From NCBI RefSeq assembly GCF_001029435.1, contig NZ_LDOV01000027.1, positions 1-64,000 of the forward strand: 64,000 nucleotides of DNA, in the 5' to 3' direction. Below the pieces are notes generated by a model, which worked only from the letters and a program-made list of their open reading frames with translations, made no database searches and was not told where the DNA came from. Made by a program: the position numbers and the translations under genes. The stretch is from Photobacterium aphoticum (GTDB taxonomy: Bacteria > Pseudomonadota > Gammaproteobacteria > Enterobacterales > Vibrionaceae). Positions 54,277 to 63,966 of the stretch are shown here, in pieces. Position 1 is the stretch's first letter; every line of letters begins with the position of its first letter.

Positions 54277-55620
54277 TTATTTGCCTGCAATATTTAGCTT
54301 GTTAAAGCGAATAATAGGCGCAAAGAAGTCACGAGAGTGGTCACGTTGCAACGTATCACCCACGGCATCAATAGCTTTGATCATTTGATAGAAGTTACCG
54401 GCCACTGTAATACCACGTACCGCTTGTACGCGTTTACCATCACGGCAAAGGAAACCGCTGGCACCAAATGAGAAGTCACCGCTGACCGCATCTGCCCCGG
54501 AATGTACCCCTTGCAGTTCCACTAACTCCAGATATTCACCTGTCGTTGCTTCTGCATGAGAGCTGGTGCCCGCCGCAATCACCGTATGGCGACCCGCCAC
54601 ACCTAAGCCACCTTTGGCAGAGCGTGAGCCATTGGCTGTGTTCTCGATACCAAAGAAGCTGGCAGTATGGCTGTTGTGCAGCAGGCTTTGTAGCTGACCT
54701 TCACCAATCAGAATGGTGTCGCGGGTAGCATAGCCTTCACTGTCAAACGCCTTGATGGATGAACCGCCTTCCACGTAAGCAATGTCAGACACCGTCAGTA
54801 ATGGGCTCGCCACGATGTCATTGAGCTTGTCACGCCACGGGTTAATGCCTTTCATCGCTGACTGGCCAGAGAAACACATACCAAATGCGCCCAGCAAGCT
54901 GTTTAGGCAATCAAGTTCAAAAATGACACTGTAACTGCCTGTCGCAATCGGCTCACCCTCTAGTAGGGCTTGTGCCATGTCATAACCATGGTGGATACAG
55001 TAGTTGGCATCCAGTTCATCAAAACGACGACCGGTTGACATACCGCCATGCATCGCCTGCTTACCGTCTTTCTCATACAGGGTGTACGCGTAACAGTAGG
55101 TAGAACGTTCCTGATGGTAGCAACGGGTACCCAGTGTGTTAGCCAAAATCACTTGGCTGTCAGACTCACCAAACCCGTTGTACGGCGAGGAGGTCGCATT
55201 TGGCAGCGCGACAACACCGCTTTCCAGCGCCAGCGCTAATGCAATTTTGTCATCCACGGAGGCGGTATCAGCTTGATAGATTTCCGGGTTTTGCGTAGTC
55301 AGTGTGCTGTCAGCACAGTTGATTTGCTGGTGTGGATCCTGCTGGGTGAAAGAGGCATTCACCAAGGCTTGTTCTACCATTAAATCCAGACTGGCTGGCT
55401 CTAAGGATTCGGAGTAGCTGGTGGCAACGCGCTGATCTTTGACGATACGCACGCCGATCACTTGACCCGAGGTGACTTTGTACTCATCCAGTTCACCAGC
55501 ATTGGCTTTTAGCGAGAAATTATTGCTGCCACTGGCAATCACATCCGCGTCAGCACCGGCCGCTTTTACGCGATCCAGCACCTGATCAATAGCAGCTTGC
55601 AGTTGTTGTTGATCGGCCAT
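54277..55620 (-). CDS. PmbA/TldE-family metalloprotease partner
   Basis: A 447-residue protein of the TldD/PmbA family, the non-zinc-binding partner of a heterodimeric protease that trims peptides such as microcin B17 and the CcdA antitoxin in E. coli. It lacks HExxxH; GASGFLCRDGKRVQAVRGITVAGNF near the C terminus is the family fold signature. Its ATG overlaps the tldD-like stop by one base (TAATG), so both are made together. Divergence from E. coli PmbA suggests this could be an additional pair beyond the standard tldD/pmbA. Confidence 0.85.
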   Translation of the reverse strand: MADQQQLQAAIDQVLDRVKAAGADADVIASGSNNFSLKANAGELDEYKVTSGQVIGVRIVKDQRVATSYSESLEPASLDLMVEQALVNASFTQQDPHQQINCADSTLTTQNPEIYQADTASVDDKIALALALESGVVALPNATSSPYNGFGESDSQVILANTLGTRCYHQERSTYCYAYTLYEKDGKQAMHGGMSTGRRFDELDANYCIHHGYDMAQALLEGEPIATGSYSVIFELDCLNSLLGAFGMCFSGQSAMKGINPWRDKLNDIVASPLLTVSDIAYVEGGSSIKAFDSEGYATRDTILIGEGQLQSLLHNSHTASFFGIENTANGSRSAKGGLGVAGRHTVIAAGTSSHAEATTGEYLELVELQGVHSGADAVSGDFSFGASGFLCRDGKRVQAVRGITVAGNFYQMIKAIDAVGDTLQRDHSRDFFAPIIRFNKLNIAGK

Positions 55621-57002
55621 TAGTTACCCCCTACAAGAATGTTGTCCACTTTCAGTGCTGGCTGACCCACGGTGGTCGGTACCGATCCGCTGACAGAGCC
55701 ACACATACCCGCCGCCAGTGCAAAGTCACGGCCGACCATGGAAATTTCTTTCAACACTTTCGGACCGGTACTGATCAGAGTGGCAGATTTCAGTGGCTGC
55801 GTAATTTTGCCATTTTCAATCAAGTAGGCTTCTTGTACCGCGAAGTTAAACTCACCGGTGCCCGGTTGTACCGAGCCGCCGCCCATTTTCTTGGCGTAAA
55901 TGCCGCGTTCTACGGTGCTGAGCATCTCTTCCAGTGAGCTGTCGCCCGCTTCAATGAAGGTATTACGCATGCGCGAGGTAGGGGCAAATTTGTAGGATTC
56001 ACGACGGCCAGAGCCGGTTGGCGCATAACCCGTTTTACGTGAGCCCATTTGGTCAACCATAAAGCTGGTGAGCTTACCGTCTTTGATCAGCTGAGTGCGC
56101 TGGGTTTCCATGCCTTCATCATCGATGTTGATAGAGCCCCATTCGTTGGTCATAGTGCCATCGTCCACGGCGCTGACAGCAGGGTGGGCAATCATTTCAC
56201 CCATCTTGTCATGGAAGACAGAGGCTTTCTTCGCCACAGAGGTCGTTTCTAGCAGGTGACCACAGGCTTCGTGGAAAATTACCCCACCGAAACCGTTGCC
56301 GATGATCACCGGCATTTCGCCTGACGGGCAGTTGCTTGCAAACAGTTTTACCATGGCTTGTTTCGCCACGGTGTGGCCCAGTTCTTTGGCATCGACACGG
56401 GAATTAAACTCCCAGCCTGTTAATGCGCCCGGGGCTTCAAAACCGGTGGATTGCTCGCTGCCGTTTTGGGCAATGGCGGTGGCGGCAATACGGGTATAGT
56501 GGCGGGTATCGCCAATGTGCAGGCCGGTCGAGTTGAAGATCTCGACTTGCTGTTCACGCTGCAGAATACGGCCGATGAACTGGTTGATTTTTTCATCTTC
56601 ACTGCGTGCAGCGGTGTTGCAGTGGCGTAGGAAGTCGATTTTCGCGGCAAGGTGGCCATCTTGGCTCAATGGCTGTAAGCATTGGTGCTTGTTCGCGAAA
56701 CGGCTGAGATTCATTGCGCCCGCATTGGCGATCTGGTCGCGCTTGTCTTTGGCGGCCAGCAGGCTGGTAACGCGTTTCAGCTCTTCTTCATCGGTGCTGT
56801 TGGTGTAGCCGTACAGCACTTTGTGGCCGAAAAACAGGCGAACACCGATACCGAAATCAATACCGGAGTTGACTTTATCAATTTCGTTGGAGATCAGCTC
56901 AACAGAGCTGGATTGATGGTGTTCGACGAACAGTTCGGCAAAATCCGCACCGAGAAACAGTGCATGATCAATAACCGCTTTGGCGGTTGCAGGGTTTAGC
57001 AT
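55620..57002 (-). CDS. TldD-family zinc metalloprotease
   Basis: A 460-residue TldD-like protease subunit. The zinc site is HEACGHLLE (HExxxH). I start at ATG 57002, which has an ideal AAGGAGCAACT site; the frame is open to 57101 but that part has no family similarity. It is immediately followed by its PmbA partner. The next upstream gene on the strand, 211 bases away, is a CobW-type GTPase with a histidine-rich loop, which could supply zinc (inference). The peptide substrate is unknown. Confidence 0.87.
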   Translation of the reverse strand: MLNPATAKAVIDHALFLGADFAELFVEHHQSSSVELISNEIDKVNSGIDFGIGVRLFFGHKVLYGYTNSTDEEELKRVTSLLAAKDKRDQIANAGAMNLSRFANKHQCLQPLSQDGHLAAKIDFLRHCNTAARSEDEKINQFIGRILQREQQVEIFNSTGLHIGDTRHYTRIAATAIAQNGSEQSTGFEAPGALTGWEFNSRVDAKELGHTVAKQAMVKLFASNCPSGEMPVIIGNGFGGVIFHEACGHLLETTSVAKKASVFHDKMGEMIAHPAVSAVDDGTMTNEWGSINIDDEGMETQRTQLIKDGKLTSFMVDQMGSRKTGYAPTGSGRRESYKFAPTSRMRNTFIEAGDSSLEEMLSTVERGIYAKKMGGGSVQPGTGEFNFAVQEAYLIENGKITQPLKSATLISTGPKVLKEISMVGRDFALAAGMCGSVSGSVPTTVGQPALKVDNILVGGN

Positions 57003-57212
57003 AGTTGCTCCTTGCGTCTTGTCAGCTGGAGTTACCTCTGGCTGGAAATGATCAATCAGGTCATCGTGCGTTGTCATGACGATGACCTGAATGAAAAGCA
57101 AATATCTGATTAGTCATTTCATTACAATCAGCTTTGAAGTGATATGTAACCAGAATGTTTCAATATTTGCGAATTTTTATGGTGAAACGTGCTTGTTACG
57201 GGTGAAAATGGG

Positions 57213-58199
57213 TTACTTTTCACTCGCCATGGCACACAGGATCTGCTCAAGCTCATCCCATGGCAGCAGTTCTTTGTTGATCACCTCAATGCGCGATTCA
57301 AAGCCTTCCAATGACAACTCATTGACCGATACCACTTGGTTCACAACGTTGAAGGCAAAACAACCGCGTTCGGTGTTCACGACGGCTTTCACACGCTGTG
57401 CATTAAGATTAGTCAGTAGTGAGAAAAGTTGTGAAAAATCGAAGATTTGCTCGGCCGCAAAGAACCAACCACAGCTGCGATAGCCCTGACCGCTGTTTTC
57501 TTTACGCACGAACGTTTGACCCGGTGCCAATTCAAAGCCCGGTAGGGGAGCGGCTTCTTCATTGTGCGCGTGGTGATGGTCATGACTGTGTGCGGCATGA
57601 CGGGCTAAACGCTCGACTTCCAGCCATTCCAGTTGCAATTTACCTTGCTCAACCTGACCCACGACCGCTTTTTTCGGTTCGATTTGCTCAACGTAGGTTT
57701 CAAACGCGAACAGATCGTAATCCACACATTCATCCACCTTGTTGGCCACAACCACATCGGCCAGTGCGATTTGATCTTGGAAGTTTTGGTTATCGGTGTA
57801 CAGGGTGTCAGAGAAGTGGCGAGGATCCACCAGTGTGATCGTCGCTTTCAAATCGATGTATTGCTGATAGGTGTCAGAGGTCAGTTTGTTGATGATCTCT
57901 TTCGGGTGACCCAAGCCAGTAGGCTCTAGCAGCAGGCGATCTGGCTTTTGTGCCAGCAAGGCATTGATACCTACCGACATTGGCAGACCGGCCACACAAC
58001 ACATGCAGCCGCCCGGCACTTCTTTCACAATGGCACCTTGTTGATCAAGGATGGCACCATCAACACCGACGTTGCCGAACTCGTTGATAAGAATCGCCCA
58101 TTTTTCATTTTCTGGCTTACGTGCCAGCAGAGACAAAATGGCCGTGGTTTTACCCGCACCAAGGAAGCCGGTAATGATATTGGTTGGTATGCGCTTCAT
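57213..58199 (-). CDS. CobW/COG0523-family GTPase (YjiA-like)
   Basis: A 328-residue G3E GTPase, a metal-chaperone family. P-loop GFLGAGKTT, the metal-binding GGCMCC, and NKVDE are plain. A histidine-rich loop HAAHSHDHHHAH and the C-terminal CobW_C domain support zinc or other transition-metal handling. ATG 58199 (MKRIPTNIITGF) is chosen as in YjiA; an ATG at 58247 would add 16 residues. No zinc-uptake-regulator box was identified upstream. Confidence 0.9.
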   Translation of the reverse strand: MKRIPTNIITGFLGAGKTTAILSLLARKPENEKWAILINEFGNVGVDGAILDQQGAIVKEVPGGCMCCVAGLPMSVGINALLAQKPDRLLLEPTGLGHPKEIINKLTSDTYQQYIDLKATITLVDPRHFSDTLYTDNQNFQDQIALADVVVANKVDECVDYDLFAFETYVEQIEPKKAVVGQVEQGKLQLEWLEVERLARHAAHSHDHHHAHNEEAAPLPGFELAPGQTFVRKENSGQGYRSCGWFFAAEQIFDFSQLFSLLTNLNAQRVKAVVNTERGCFAFNVVNQVVSVNELSLEGFESRIEVINKELLPWDELEQILCAMASEK

Positions 58200-58367
58200 A
58201 GACTCGTTACTTTCATCCTGATTAATTGTCCTCATCATATCATTCATGGTCTTGATGCGTGAATCCCGTGCCTGACAGTTATGGGTGTGATTCGTTAAGT
58301 GTTGGTAAAATCAACAATTACGCCGCTACATTCACGCAAAACACGTTAGATCTCGGTGAATGACCGA

Positions 58368-60548
58368 TCACAGTGCTAACTCAGGGCGATCTTTAAACTC
58401 ATCCAATGAGGCTGGATTTGCCAGTGCGCCGACATTGTTCACCGGTTGATGGTGCACCACTTGCCGTACCGCCAGTTCCACCAGTTTGCCTGAACGGGTA
58501 CGGGGTATGTCGTTCACGGCCACAATCACCGCAGGCACATGGCGGGGCGAACATTGTTCACGAATCCGCTGGCTGATCTGCGCTTTCAGGGCATCGTCCA
58601 ATTCCGCATCTTGGGTTAACTGCACAAACAGCACCACGCGGACATCGTGGCTTTTTGCGGATTGTTCGCACTCGGTAGCGTTAGACTGGGTCTTGTTAGA
58701 CAGATCATCGCCAGGCTGAGTTTTTACAGGCAGTGCAGGCATATCCTGACTGATCACCACCGCGTCGACAATTTCTTCAAAACGGTTCACTTGCCGGTAG
58801 ATTTCTGCTGTGCCAATACGCACACCGCCGGGGTTTAATACGGCATCAGAGCGTCCGTAAAACACCATGCCGCCGCTGGGCTGCAGCGACACATAGTCAC
58901 CGTGATGCCACACATTGGGGAAGGTTTCCCAATAGGCGTGATGATAACGACGGCCATCCGGATCTTGCCAAAATCCCCACGGTTGATTGGGGAAGCTGTT
59001 GGTACACACCAGTTCGCCTTGTGTTTCCTCGACGGGCTTACCTTGTGATGAAAATACCTGCACATCCATCGCTAATGCGCGTCCCTGGCATTCCCCCCGA
59101 TACACCGGACTGAGTGGATTGCCGAGCGCAAAACAGCCACAGATGTCCGTTCCGCCCGAAATAGAGGCCAGTTGAATATTTCCGTGAATATGCTGATAGA
59201 CAAAATCAAACTGCTCCGGTGCCAGTACGGAGCCGGTGGAGAATAGCGTTCTGAGTGAAGGCAGTGCGTGAGTGTGTTTAGGGTGTACCGCTTGTTTTTC
59301 TAGGGCTTCGAGATATTTTGCCGAGACGCCTAACTGCGTGATACTGGCTTGCTCTGCGATATCCCACAGTATCTGACCGTTGGGATAAAACGGGGAGCCG
59401 TCATACAACACCAAGCTAGCGCCAGAGGCGAGTCCGGAGATCAGCCAATTCCACATCATCCAGCCACAGGTCGTGTAGTAAAACAGGGTATCGCCGGGGT
59501 GAATGTCACTGTGGAGTTGGTGTTCTTTTAAGTGGTTGAGCAGGGTGCCGCCCACAGTATGCACGATGCATTTTGGTTTACCGGTGGTGCCGGAGGAATA
59601 CAAAATACACAGGGGATGATTGAAAGGGACGGGCGTGAAACCCAATTCAATGATCGGGGCATGATCGTGATGGATAATCCCTTCCCAGTGTTGGATGGAA
59701 AGCGTTGGATTGTGGGTGACGGTGAATGACGATGTGCCTTTCGATTCGGCCTTATCCGCATCAAACTTGAGATAAGACACCGACACGCAATGGGTGAGCG
59801 TCGGCAGTTGTTCAATTATGGCGGCGACTTTGTCATGCAAGTGATGGGGTTGGCCATTAAAGGTGTAGCCATCGGCAAAGAACAACACTTTGGGGGCGGT
59901 TTGTCCGAAGCGTTCGACTACGCTGTCGACCCCGAAATCGGGGGAAGTGGATGTCCATATCGCGCCAAGTGCACTGGTGGCCAGCATGGCGATGACGGTG
60001 TGGGGAATATTGGGCAGATAGCCCGCCACCACATCCCCTTTACCGACGCCGGCGTGGTGGAGGTATTGGGCCAGTTGTGCGGTGTGCTGATACAACGTCT
60101 GCCAGGTCATGATGTCCGGGTTATCGGTTTGACCTTCACGGTAAGCGGTAAGGGCTGGACGATCAGCATGCTGTTGCCAATGTGTCAGCAAGTTCTCGGC
60201 ATAGTTGAGTTTGGCATGGGGAAACCATTGGGTATCTTTGGCCGGTGTGGTGCTGCTTGGATCGCAGTAGGTGACGGGCGGTTTTTTCGCGCCAATGACA
60301 TCACAGAAATCCCATAAGGTATCCCAAAACAGCGGGCTGTTTTCGATACTCCAACGGTGTAGCGCTGCATAGTTAGCAAAGGGACCATGGGCGGAATAAG
60401 TGCCGTGCTCGCAGCTTTCGAGGTGATGCATAAAGCGTTTGAGCAAACTGGTTTGTACCCGCTCTGGTGACGGTGTCCACAGGATTGTCGGTGAGAGTGT
60501 CGCTGGGTGTGTCGCAGAGGGTGGCGTTGAGTCGTTGTGTGCCGTCAT
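58368..60548 (-). CDS. Acetoacetyl-CoA synthetase
   Basis: ATP-dependent acetoacetate-CoA ligase of the acyl-adenylate family; it activates the acetoacetate released by fumarylacetoacetase. ILYSSGTTGKPKC is the AMP-binding loop, and DPDGRRYHHAYWETFPNVWHHGDYV plus TRSGKLVELAV carry the conserved aspartate and catalytic lysine. 726 residues is longer than the usual ~650, partly from a hydrophilic insert KTQPGDDLSNKTQSNATECE... near residue 630 that is absent from typical members. It lies 13 bases behind maiA in the homogentisate operon. Confidence 0.92.
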   Translation of the reverse strand: MTAHNDSTPPSATHPATLSPTILWTPSPERVQTSLLKRFMHHLESCEHGTYSAHGPFANYAALHRWSIENSPLFWDTLWDFCDVIGAKKPPVTYCDPSSTTPAKDTQWFPHAKLNYAENLLTHWQQHADRPALTAYREGQTDNPDIMTWQTLYQHTAQLAQYLHHAGVGKGDVVAGYLPNIPHTVIAMLATSALGAIWTSTSPDFGVDSVVERFGQTAPKVLFFADGYTFNGQPHHLHDKVAAIIEQLPTLTHCVSVSYLKFDADKAESKGTSSFTVTHNPTLSIQHWEGIIHHDHAPIIELGFTPVPFNHPLCILYSSGTTGKPKCIVHTVGGTLLNHLKEHQLHSDIHPGDTLFYYTTCGWMMWNWLISGLASGASLVLYDGSPFYPNGQILWDIAEQASITQLGVSAKYLEALEKQAVHPKHTHALPSLRTLFSTGSVLAPEQFDFVYQHIHGNIQLASISGGTDICGCFALGNPLSPVYRGECQGRALAMDVQVFSSQGKPVEETQGELVCTNSFPNQPWGFWQDPDGRRYHHAYWETFPNVWHHGDYVSLQPSGGMVFYGRSDAVLNPGGVRIGTAEIYRQVNRFEEIVDAVVISQDMPALPVKTQPGDDLSNKTQSNATECEQSAKSHDVRVVLFVQLTQDAELDDALKAQISQRIREQCSPRHVPAVIVAVNDIPRTRSGKLVELAVRQVVHHQPVNNVGALANPASLDEFKDRPELAL

Positions 60549-60560
60549 CATGCCTCCTTG

Positions 60561-61271
60561 TTAGCTGTCGCTGACGTTATCCGGGTGGGCGGCAATGAAT
60601 GCCGGTAAGGCTAAGCAGCGCTGTTCTATTTCCACAAGATGATGGTATGGGCGAGTATCAAAACCAAAACGCTTAGCGTTATACAGTTGCGGGATCAGGC
60701 ACAAGTCGGCCATGGTCGGGGTATCACCACAGCAAAAAGGCTGATGTTGTCGAGAGGCATGTTCTCTGGACACCAAGGCCTCCAACGTCTGAAAGCCGCG
60801 TGCTAACCAGTGGTGATACCAAATCATTTTTTCGTTCTGCTGTACGCCCAGCTCTGTATTGAGGTAGTTCAATACCCGTAGATTATTCAACGGGTGAATA
60901 TCACAGGCCACCGTTAACGCCATTTCTCGGCAGCGGGCTTTTTGCCACAGATCATGAGGCAGCAAAGGCGGCTCTGGGTAACGCTCATCCAAATACTCAA
61001 TGATTGCCAGTGACTGACCCAGTACGCCGCTGGTTGTGTTATTGACTTCGTTATGCGTTTCATCACAGGTTTCGCCACTCGTCTCGTTACTGGATAGATC
61101 GGGCGAGAAACCAGGCACAAGGCGATGGGGATTAATGGCACTGTAGGCTGCGGCATTTTGGTCATTATCCAGCAGCGAAATGGTCTCTGACTGGTAGTGC
61201 GCCTGCTTGATGTTCAGGGCGATCCTGACCCGGTACGCCGCTGAAGAGCGGTAATAGTCGTACAGCTTCAT
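60561..61271 (-). CDS. maiA: Maleylacetoacetate isomerase
   Basis: Glutathione-dependent zeta-class GST that isomerises maleylacetoacetate to fumarylacetoacetate. YYRSSAAYRVRIALN holds the glutathione-activating SSAA motif; QSLAIIEYLDERYP and GDTPTMADLCLIPQ are standard. Between NPHRLVPGF and the QSLAI segment there is an unusual insert of about 25 residues (DLSSNETSGETCDETHNEVN...). ATG 61271 (MKLYDYY) is the family start; the ATG at 61307 adds 12 residues. Confidence 0.94.
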   Translation of the reverse strand: MKLYDYYRSSAAYRVRIALNIKQAHYQSETISLLDNDQNAAAYSAINPHRLVPGFSPDLSSNETSGETCDETHNEVNNTTSGVLGQSLAIIEYLDERYPEPPLLPHDLWQKARCREMALTVACDIHPLNNLRVLNYLNTELGVQQNEKMIWYHHWLARGFQTLEALVSREHASRQHQPFCCGDTPTMADLCLIPQLYNAKRFGFDTRPYHHLVEIEQRCLALPAFIAAHPDNVSDS

Positions 61272-61314
61272 TATTCCCATCCTCTTATTATGCTGTGGTA
61301 TCCCCAATGTATCG

Positions 61315-62340
61315 TTAACGGTGCGGATCGTGATGATTCAAATCCTCCGCGTTGTATTCGTGGGTGTAGTGAGTCACCGTTTGCTCTATGGCCCCAAAAA
61401 TGGACTGGCCCTGATCATCGGTCATGTCGATACGTACGGTATCCCCAAAGGCCATGAACGGCGTGCGTGGCTCTCCATATTCCAGCGTTTCCAGCATCCG
61501 TCGTTCTGCGATACAGCAAGAGCCTTGGCTGCGATCTCTATTCGATACCGTGCCTGAACCAATGATACTGCCTGCGCTCAAGGCACGGCTTTTCGCGGCG
61601 TGCTGGATCAATTCGGCAAAGTTGAATGTCATGTCGGTACCGGCATGGGGCTGACCGAACAGTTCGTTATTCAGTGTCACCTGTAAACGGTGGTGGACTT
61701 TGTAGTCGTGCCAGTGTTCTCCCAATTCATCGGGCGTGACGGCCACCGGTGAAAACGCGGTAGATGGTTTGGATTGGAAAAAGCCAAAGCCCTTCGCCAG
61801 TTCTGACGGAATTAATTGGCGCAGCGACACATCATTCACCAGCATCAGTAGCTTGATGTGGCCGTGCACTTCTTCTGTGCGGATCCCCATTGGCACATCA
61901 TCGGTGATGACGGCAATTTCCCCTTCAAAGTCGATGCCCCAGCTTTCATCAGCCATGGGAATGTCGCTGGTGGGGGCATAAAAGCGATCCGACATGCCTT
62001 GATAAATCAGCGGGTCGGTCCAAAAGCTCTCTGGCATTTCTGCGCCACGGGCTTTGCGGACCAGTTCCACGTGATTGACATAGGCACTGCCATCTGCCCA
62101 TTGGTAAGCGCGAGGCAGGGGAGAGCTGCACAGGTTGGGGTTGAACGGAAAGGTCAGCGTGACCATGCCGTCATTGAGTTGTTGGTATAAACGATGCAAG
62201 GGCGCTTCAACTAACGACCAGTTGTCGAGGGCAAATTGCAGGGTCGGGGCAATGTCATGGGCATAGACGGCAAGCCGTAAATCGCGAGATACGACGATCA
62301 GTTGCCCATCACGGCCTTGGTTGAGAGAGGCTAATTTCAC
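61315..62340 (-). CDS. Fumarylacetoacetate hydrolase
   Basis: Hydrolyses fumarylacetoacetate to fumarate and acetoacetate, the last step of homogentisate breakdown. 341 residues of the FAH family: YAPTSDIPMADESWGIDFEGEIAVI gives the metal-binding acidic residues, and SAGSIIGSGTVSNRDRSQGSCCIAERRM is the C-terminal active-site signature. It sits between maiA (8 bases from its start side) and hmgA in one minus-strand operon. Confidence 0.94.
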   Translation of the reverse strand: MKLASLNQGRDGQLIVVSRDLRLAVYAHDIAPTLQFALDNWSLVEAPLHRLYQQLNDGMVTLTFPFNPNLCSSPLPRAYQWADGSAYVNHVELVRKARGAEMPESFWTDPLIYQGMSDRFYAPTSDIPMADESWGIDFEGEIAVITDDVPMGIRTEEVHGHIKLLMLVNDVSLRQLIPSELAKGFGFFQSKPSTAFSPVAVTPDELGEHWHDYKVHHRLQVTLNNELFGQPHAGTDMTFNFAELIQHAAKSRALSAGSIIGSGTVSNRDRSQGSCCIAERRMLETLEYGEPRTPFMAFGDTVRIDMTDDQGQSIFGAIEQTVTHYTHEYNAEDLNHHDPHR

Positions 62341-62468
62341 GGGAATCTCCTTGTCATGACGTGATGACGATCAGGGTCGGTGAGATGTTCATGTCGATGT
62401 TCATCTGGATGTTCACGGTTTGAGTGCGCTAATGCGATGCAATCTGGTGATATCTACTCTGTGCTGCG

Positions 62469-63677
62469 CTAGTCAGGGCGTTCTAACCATGAATAAACAT
62501 AGTCGGTGTTCTCGACGCCGTCGGGTAATTCCGCCACTTCCAGCGGGTAACGGGCATCTATCATAACGGCCACCTCATCGGTCTCTTTTTTCGCTGTCTG
62601 TGTTTCATCACCTTCTGTTTTATCGCCCTCGGCTTTATCCAGTGCGGCGTTATTCGCCGCTAGGCTGGCTGCGAGTGCCTTCGGGTGTGGGCCGTGAGAA
62701 AAACCGCAGGGGTGATGTGTGATCATGCCTGCTTCAATGTTGTCGCGGCTGAAGAAGTTGCCCCGGTGGTAAAACAGGACTTCGTCATAATCATCATTGT
62801 TATGAAAGAACGGCACTTTTAATGCGCCGGGATCGGTTTCAATCGGACGCGGCACAAAGGTACAAATCACAAAACCCTCGGCGACAAAGGTAGTATGGGC
62901 AGAGGGGGGCACATGGTAGCGATGACTCATGATGGGGCGAATGGCCCGCCAGTTGAGTTTGAAGGCGGTCAGGTTGCCTTTCCAGCCTTGTGCATCGAGC
63001 GGATTGTAAGGGTAGGTCAGAATATTGAGCTGATTACGAGCCTTCAACTGTACCTGCCAAGGTTGACCGTTGGGCGCATGTGTCTGTTGTTGCTGGTCAA
63101 GAAAGCGGTCATTGATTTTGGCATGTTCAAGCATGGCGGGATCATAAATGGCATGTTGGCCAATCAGCCCGCGATCAGCCATCTGATAACTGCTGTGAGT
63201 TGCTTCAATCATCAGCAAACGCATTGGACTGTGTGGTTCAATGCGCCAGCTGGTCGCTCGGGGCAGAATCACATAATCGCCTTCTTCAAGCGGTAAATGG
63301 CCGTAGTCACAAAACAGATCGCCGCTGCCGTGATGCACAAACAGCGCCTCGTCACCATCACCGTTACGGGCTAGCTGAGTCATGGCTTGTGAACAGTGCC
63401 AGACTCGCAGTTTGAGTTGATCATTAAACAGTACCAAAGGCGCTTGCCAGGGGGAGTCGACGGCCGCATCCAGTTTATTGGTGTCGATGGCGCGAGGGCG
63501 CAATGGCCCTTCCCAGGCGATCCAACCCGTGGGTGGATGACGGTGATACATGTGACTGGCGGGGCCAAAGAAACCTTCTTTGCCGCATTCGCGCTCGTAG
63601 GTGCCTTCAGGCAAGTCGCAGTGCGCCTGACGGGACGCTTGTCCTTCGGTAATGGGGAACTGAAACCACTGTGGCAT
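62469..63677 (-). CDS. hmgA: Homogentisate 1,2-dioxygenase
   Basis: Opens the ring of homogentisate to maleylacetoacetate using Fe(II) and O2. The cupin metal ligands lie in MITHHPCGFSHGPHPKAL and the preceding DDYDEVLFYHRGNFFSR; MYHRHPPTGWIAWEGPLRPRA marks the N-terminal part. 402 residues. Between ALDKAEG and the conserved end there is a charged insert DKTEGDETQTAKKETDE. First gene of the operon that continues to acetoacetyl-CoA synthetase. The upstream enzyme 4-hydroxyphenylpyruvate dioxygenase is not in the window. Confidence 0.95.
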   Translation of the reverse strand: MPQWFQFPITEGQASRQAHCDLPEGTYERECGKEGFFGPASHMYHRHPPTGWIAWEGPLRPRAIDTNKLDAAVDSPWQAPLVLFNDQLKLRVWHCSQAMTQLARNGDGDEALFVHHGSGDLFCDYGHLPLEEGDYVILPRATSWRIEPHSPMRLLMIEATHSSYQMADRGLIGQHAIYDPAMLEHAKINDRFLDQQQQTHAPNGQPWQVQLKARNQLNILTYPYNPLDAQGWKGNLTAFKLNWRAIRPIMSHRYHVPPSAHTTFVAEGFVICTFVPRPIETDPGALKVPFFHNNDDYDEVLFYHRGNFFSRDNIEAGMITHHPCGFSHGPHPKALAASLAANNAALDKAEGDKTEGDETQTAKKETDEVAVMIDARYPLEVAELPDGVENTDYVYSWLERPD

Positions 63678-63966
63678 GACGTCCTCCTTGGCCGATGTGA
63701 CACAAAGTGGGTTATTGATAGAAAACAGGATTAATTTAACTCTGGCTCATGCTGGGCAATACAGCAATAAATCGTCCCTAACCACTTGTTGTGTTTGGTT
63801 GACAGTCAGCGAAGTGGCAAGGCTAACCGCCTCATGTGTCAGTGCCTGCTGTGAATGTGGGTTGTAACATTTTGCTTACACCTTGAGCGAGGCTCATTGT
63901 TGAGAGGGACTTTATTGAGTGCCTTATCCATACCTACGCTGAAAGTATGTGAGAGGAAAATGCAGC
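63678..63966. promoter_or_regulatory. Upstream region of hmgA
   Basis: 289 bases, divergent between hmgA and the partial gene at the right edge. It must contain the hmgA promoter; I see no recognisable operator. Confidence 0.45.
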
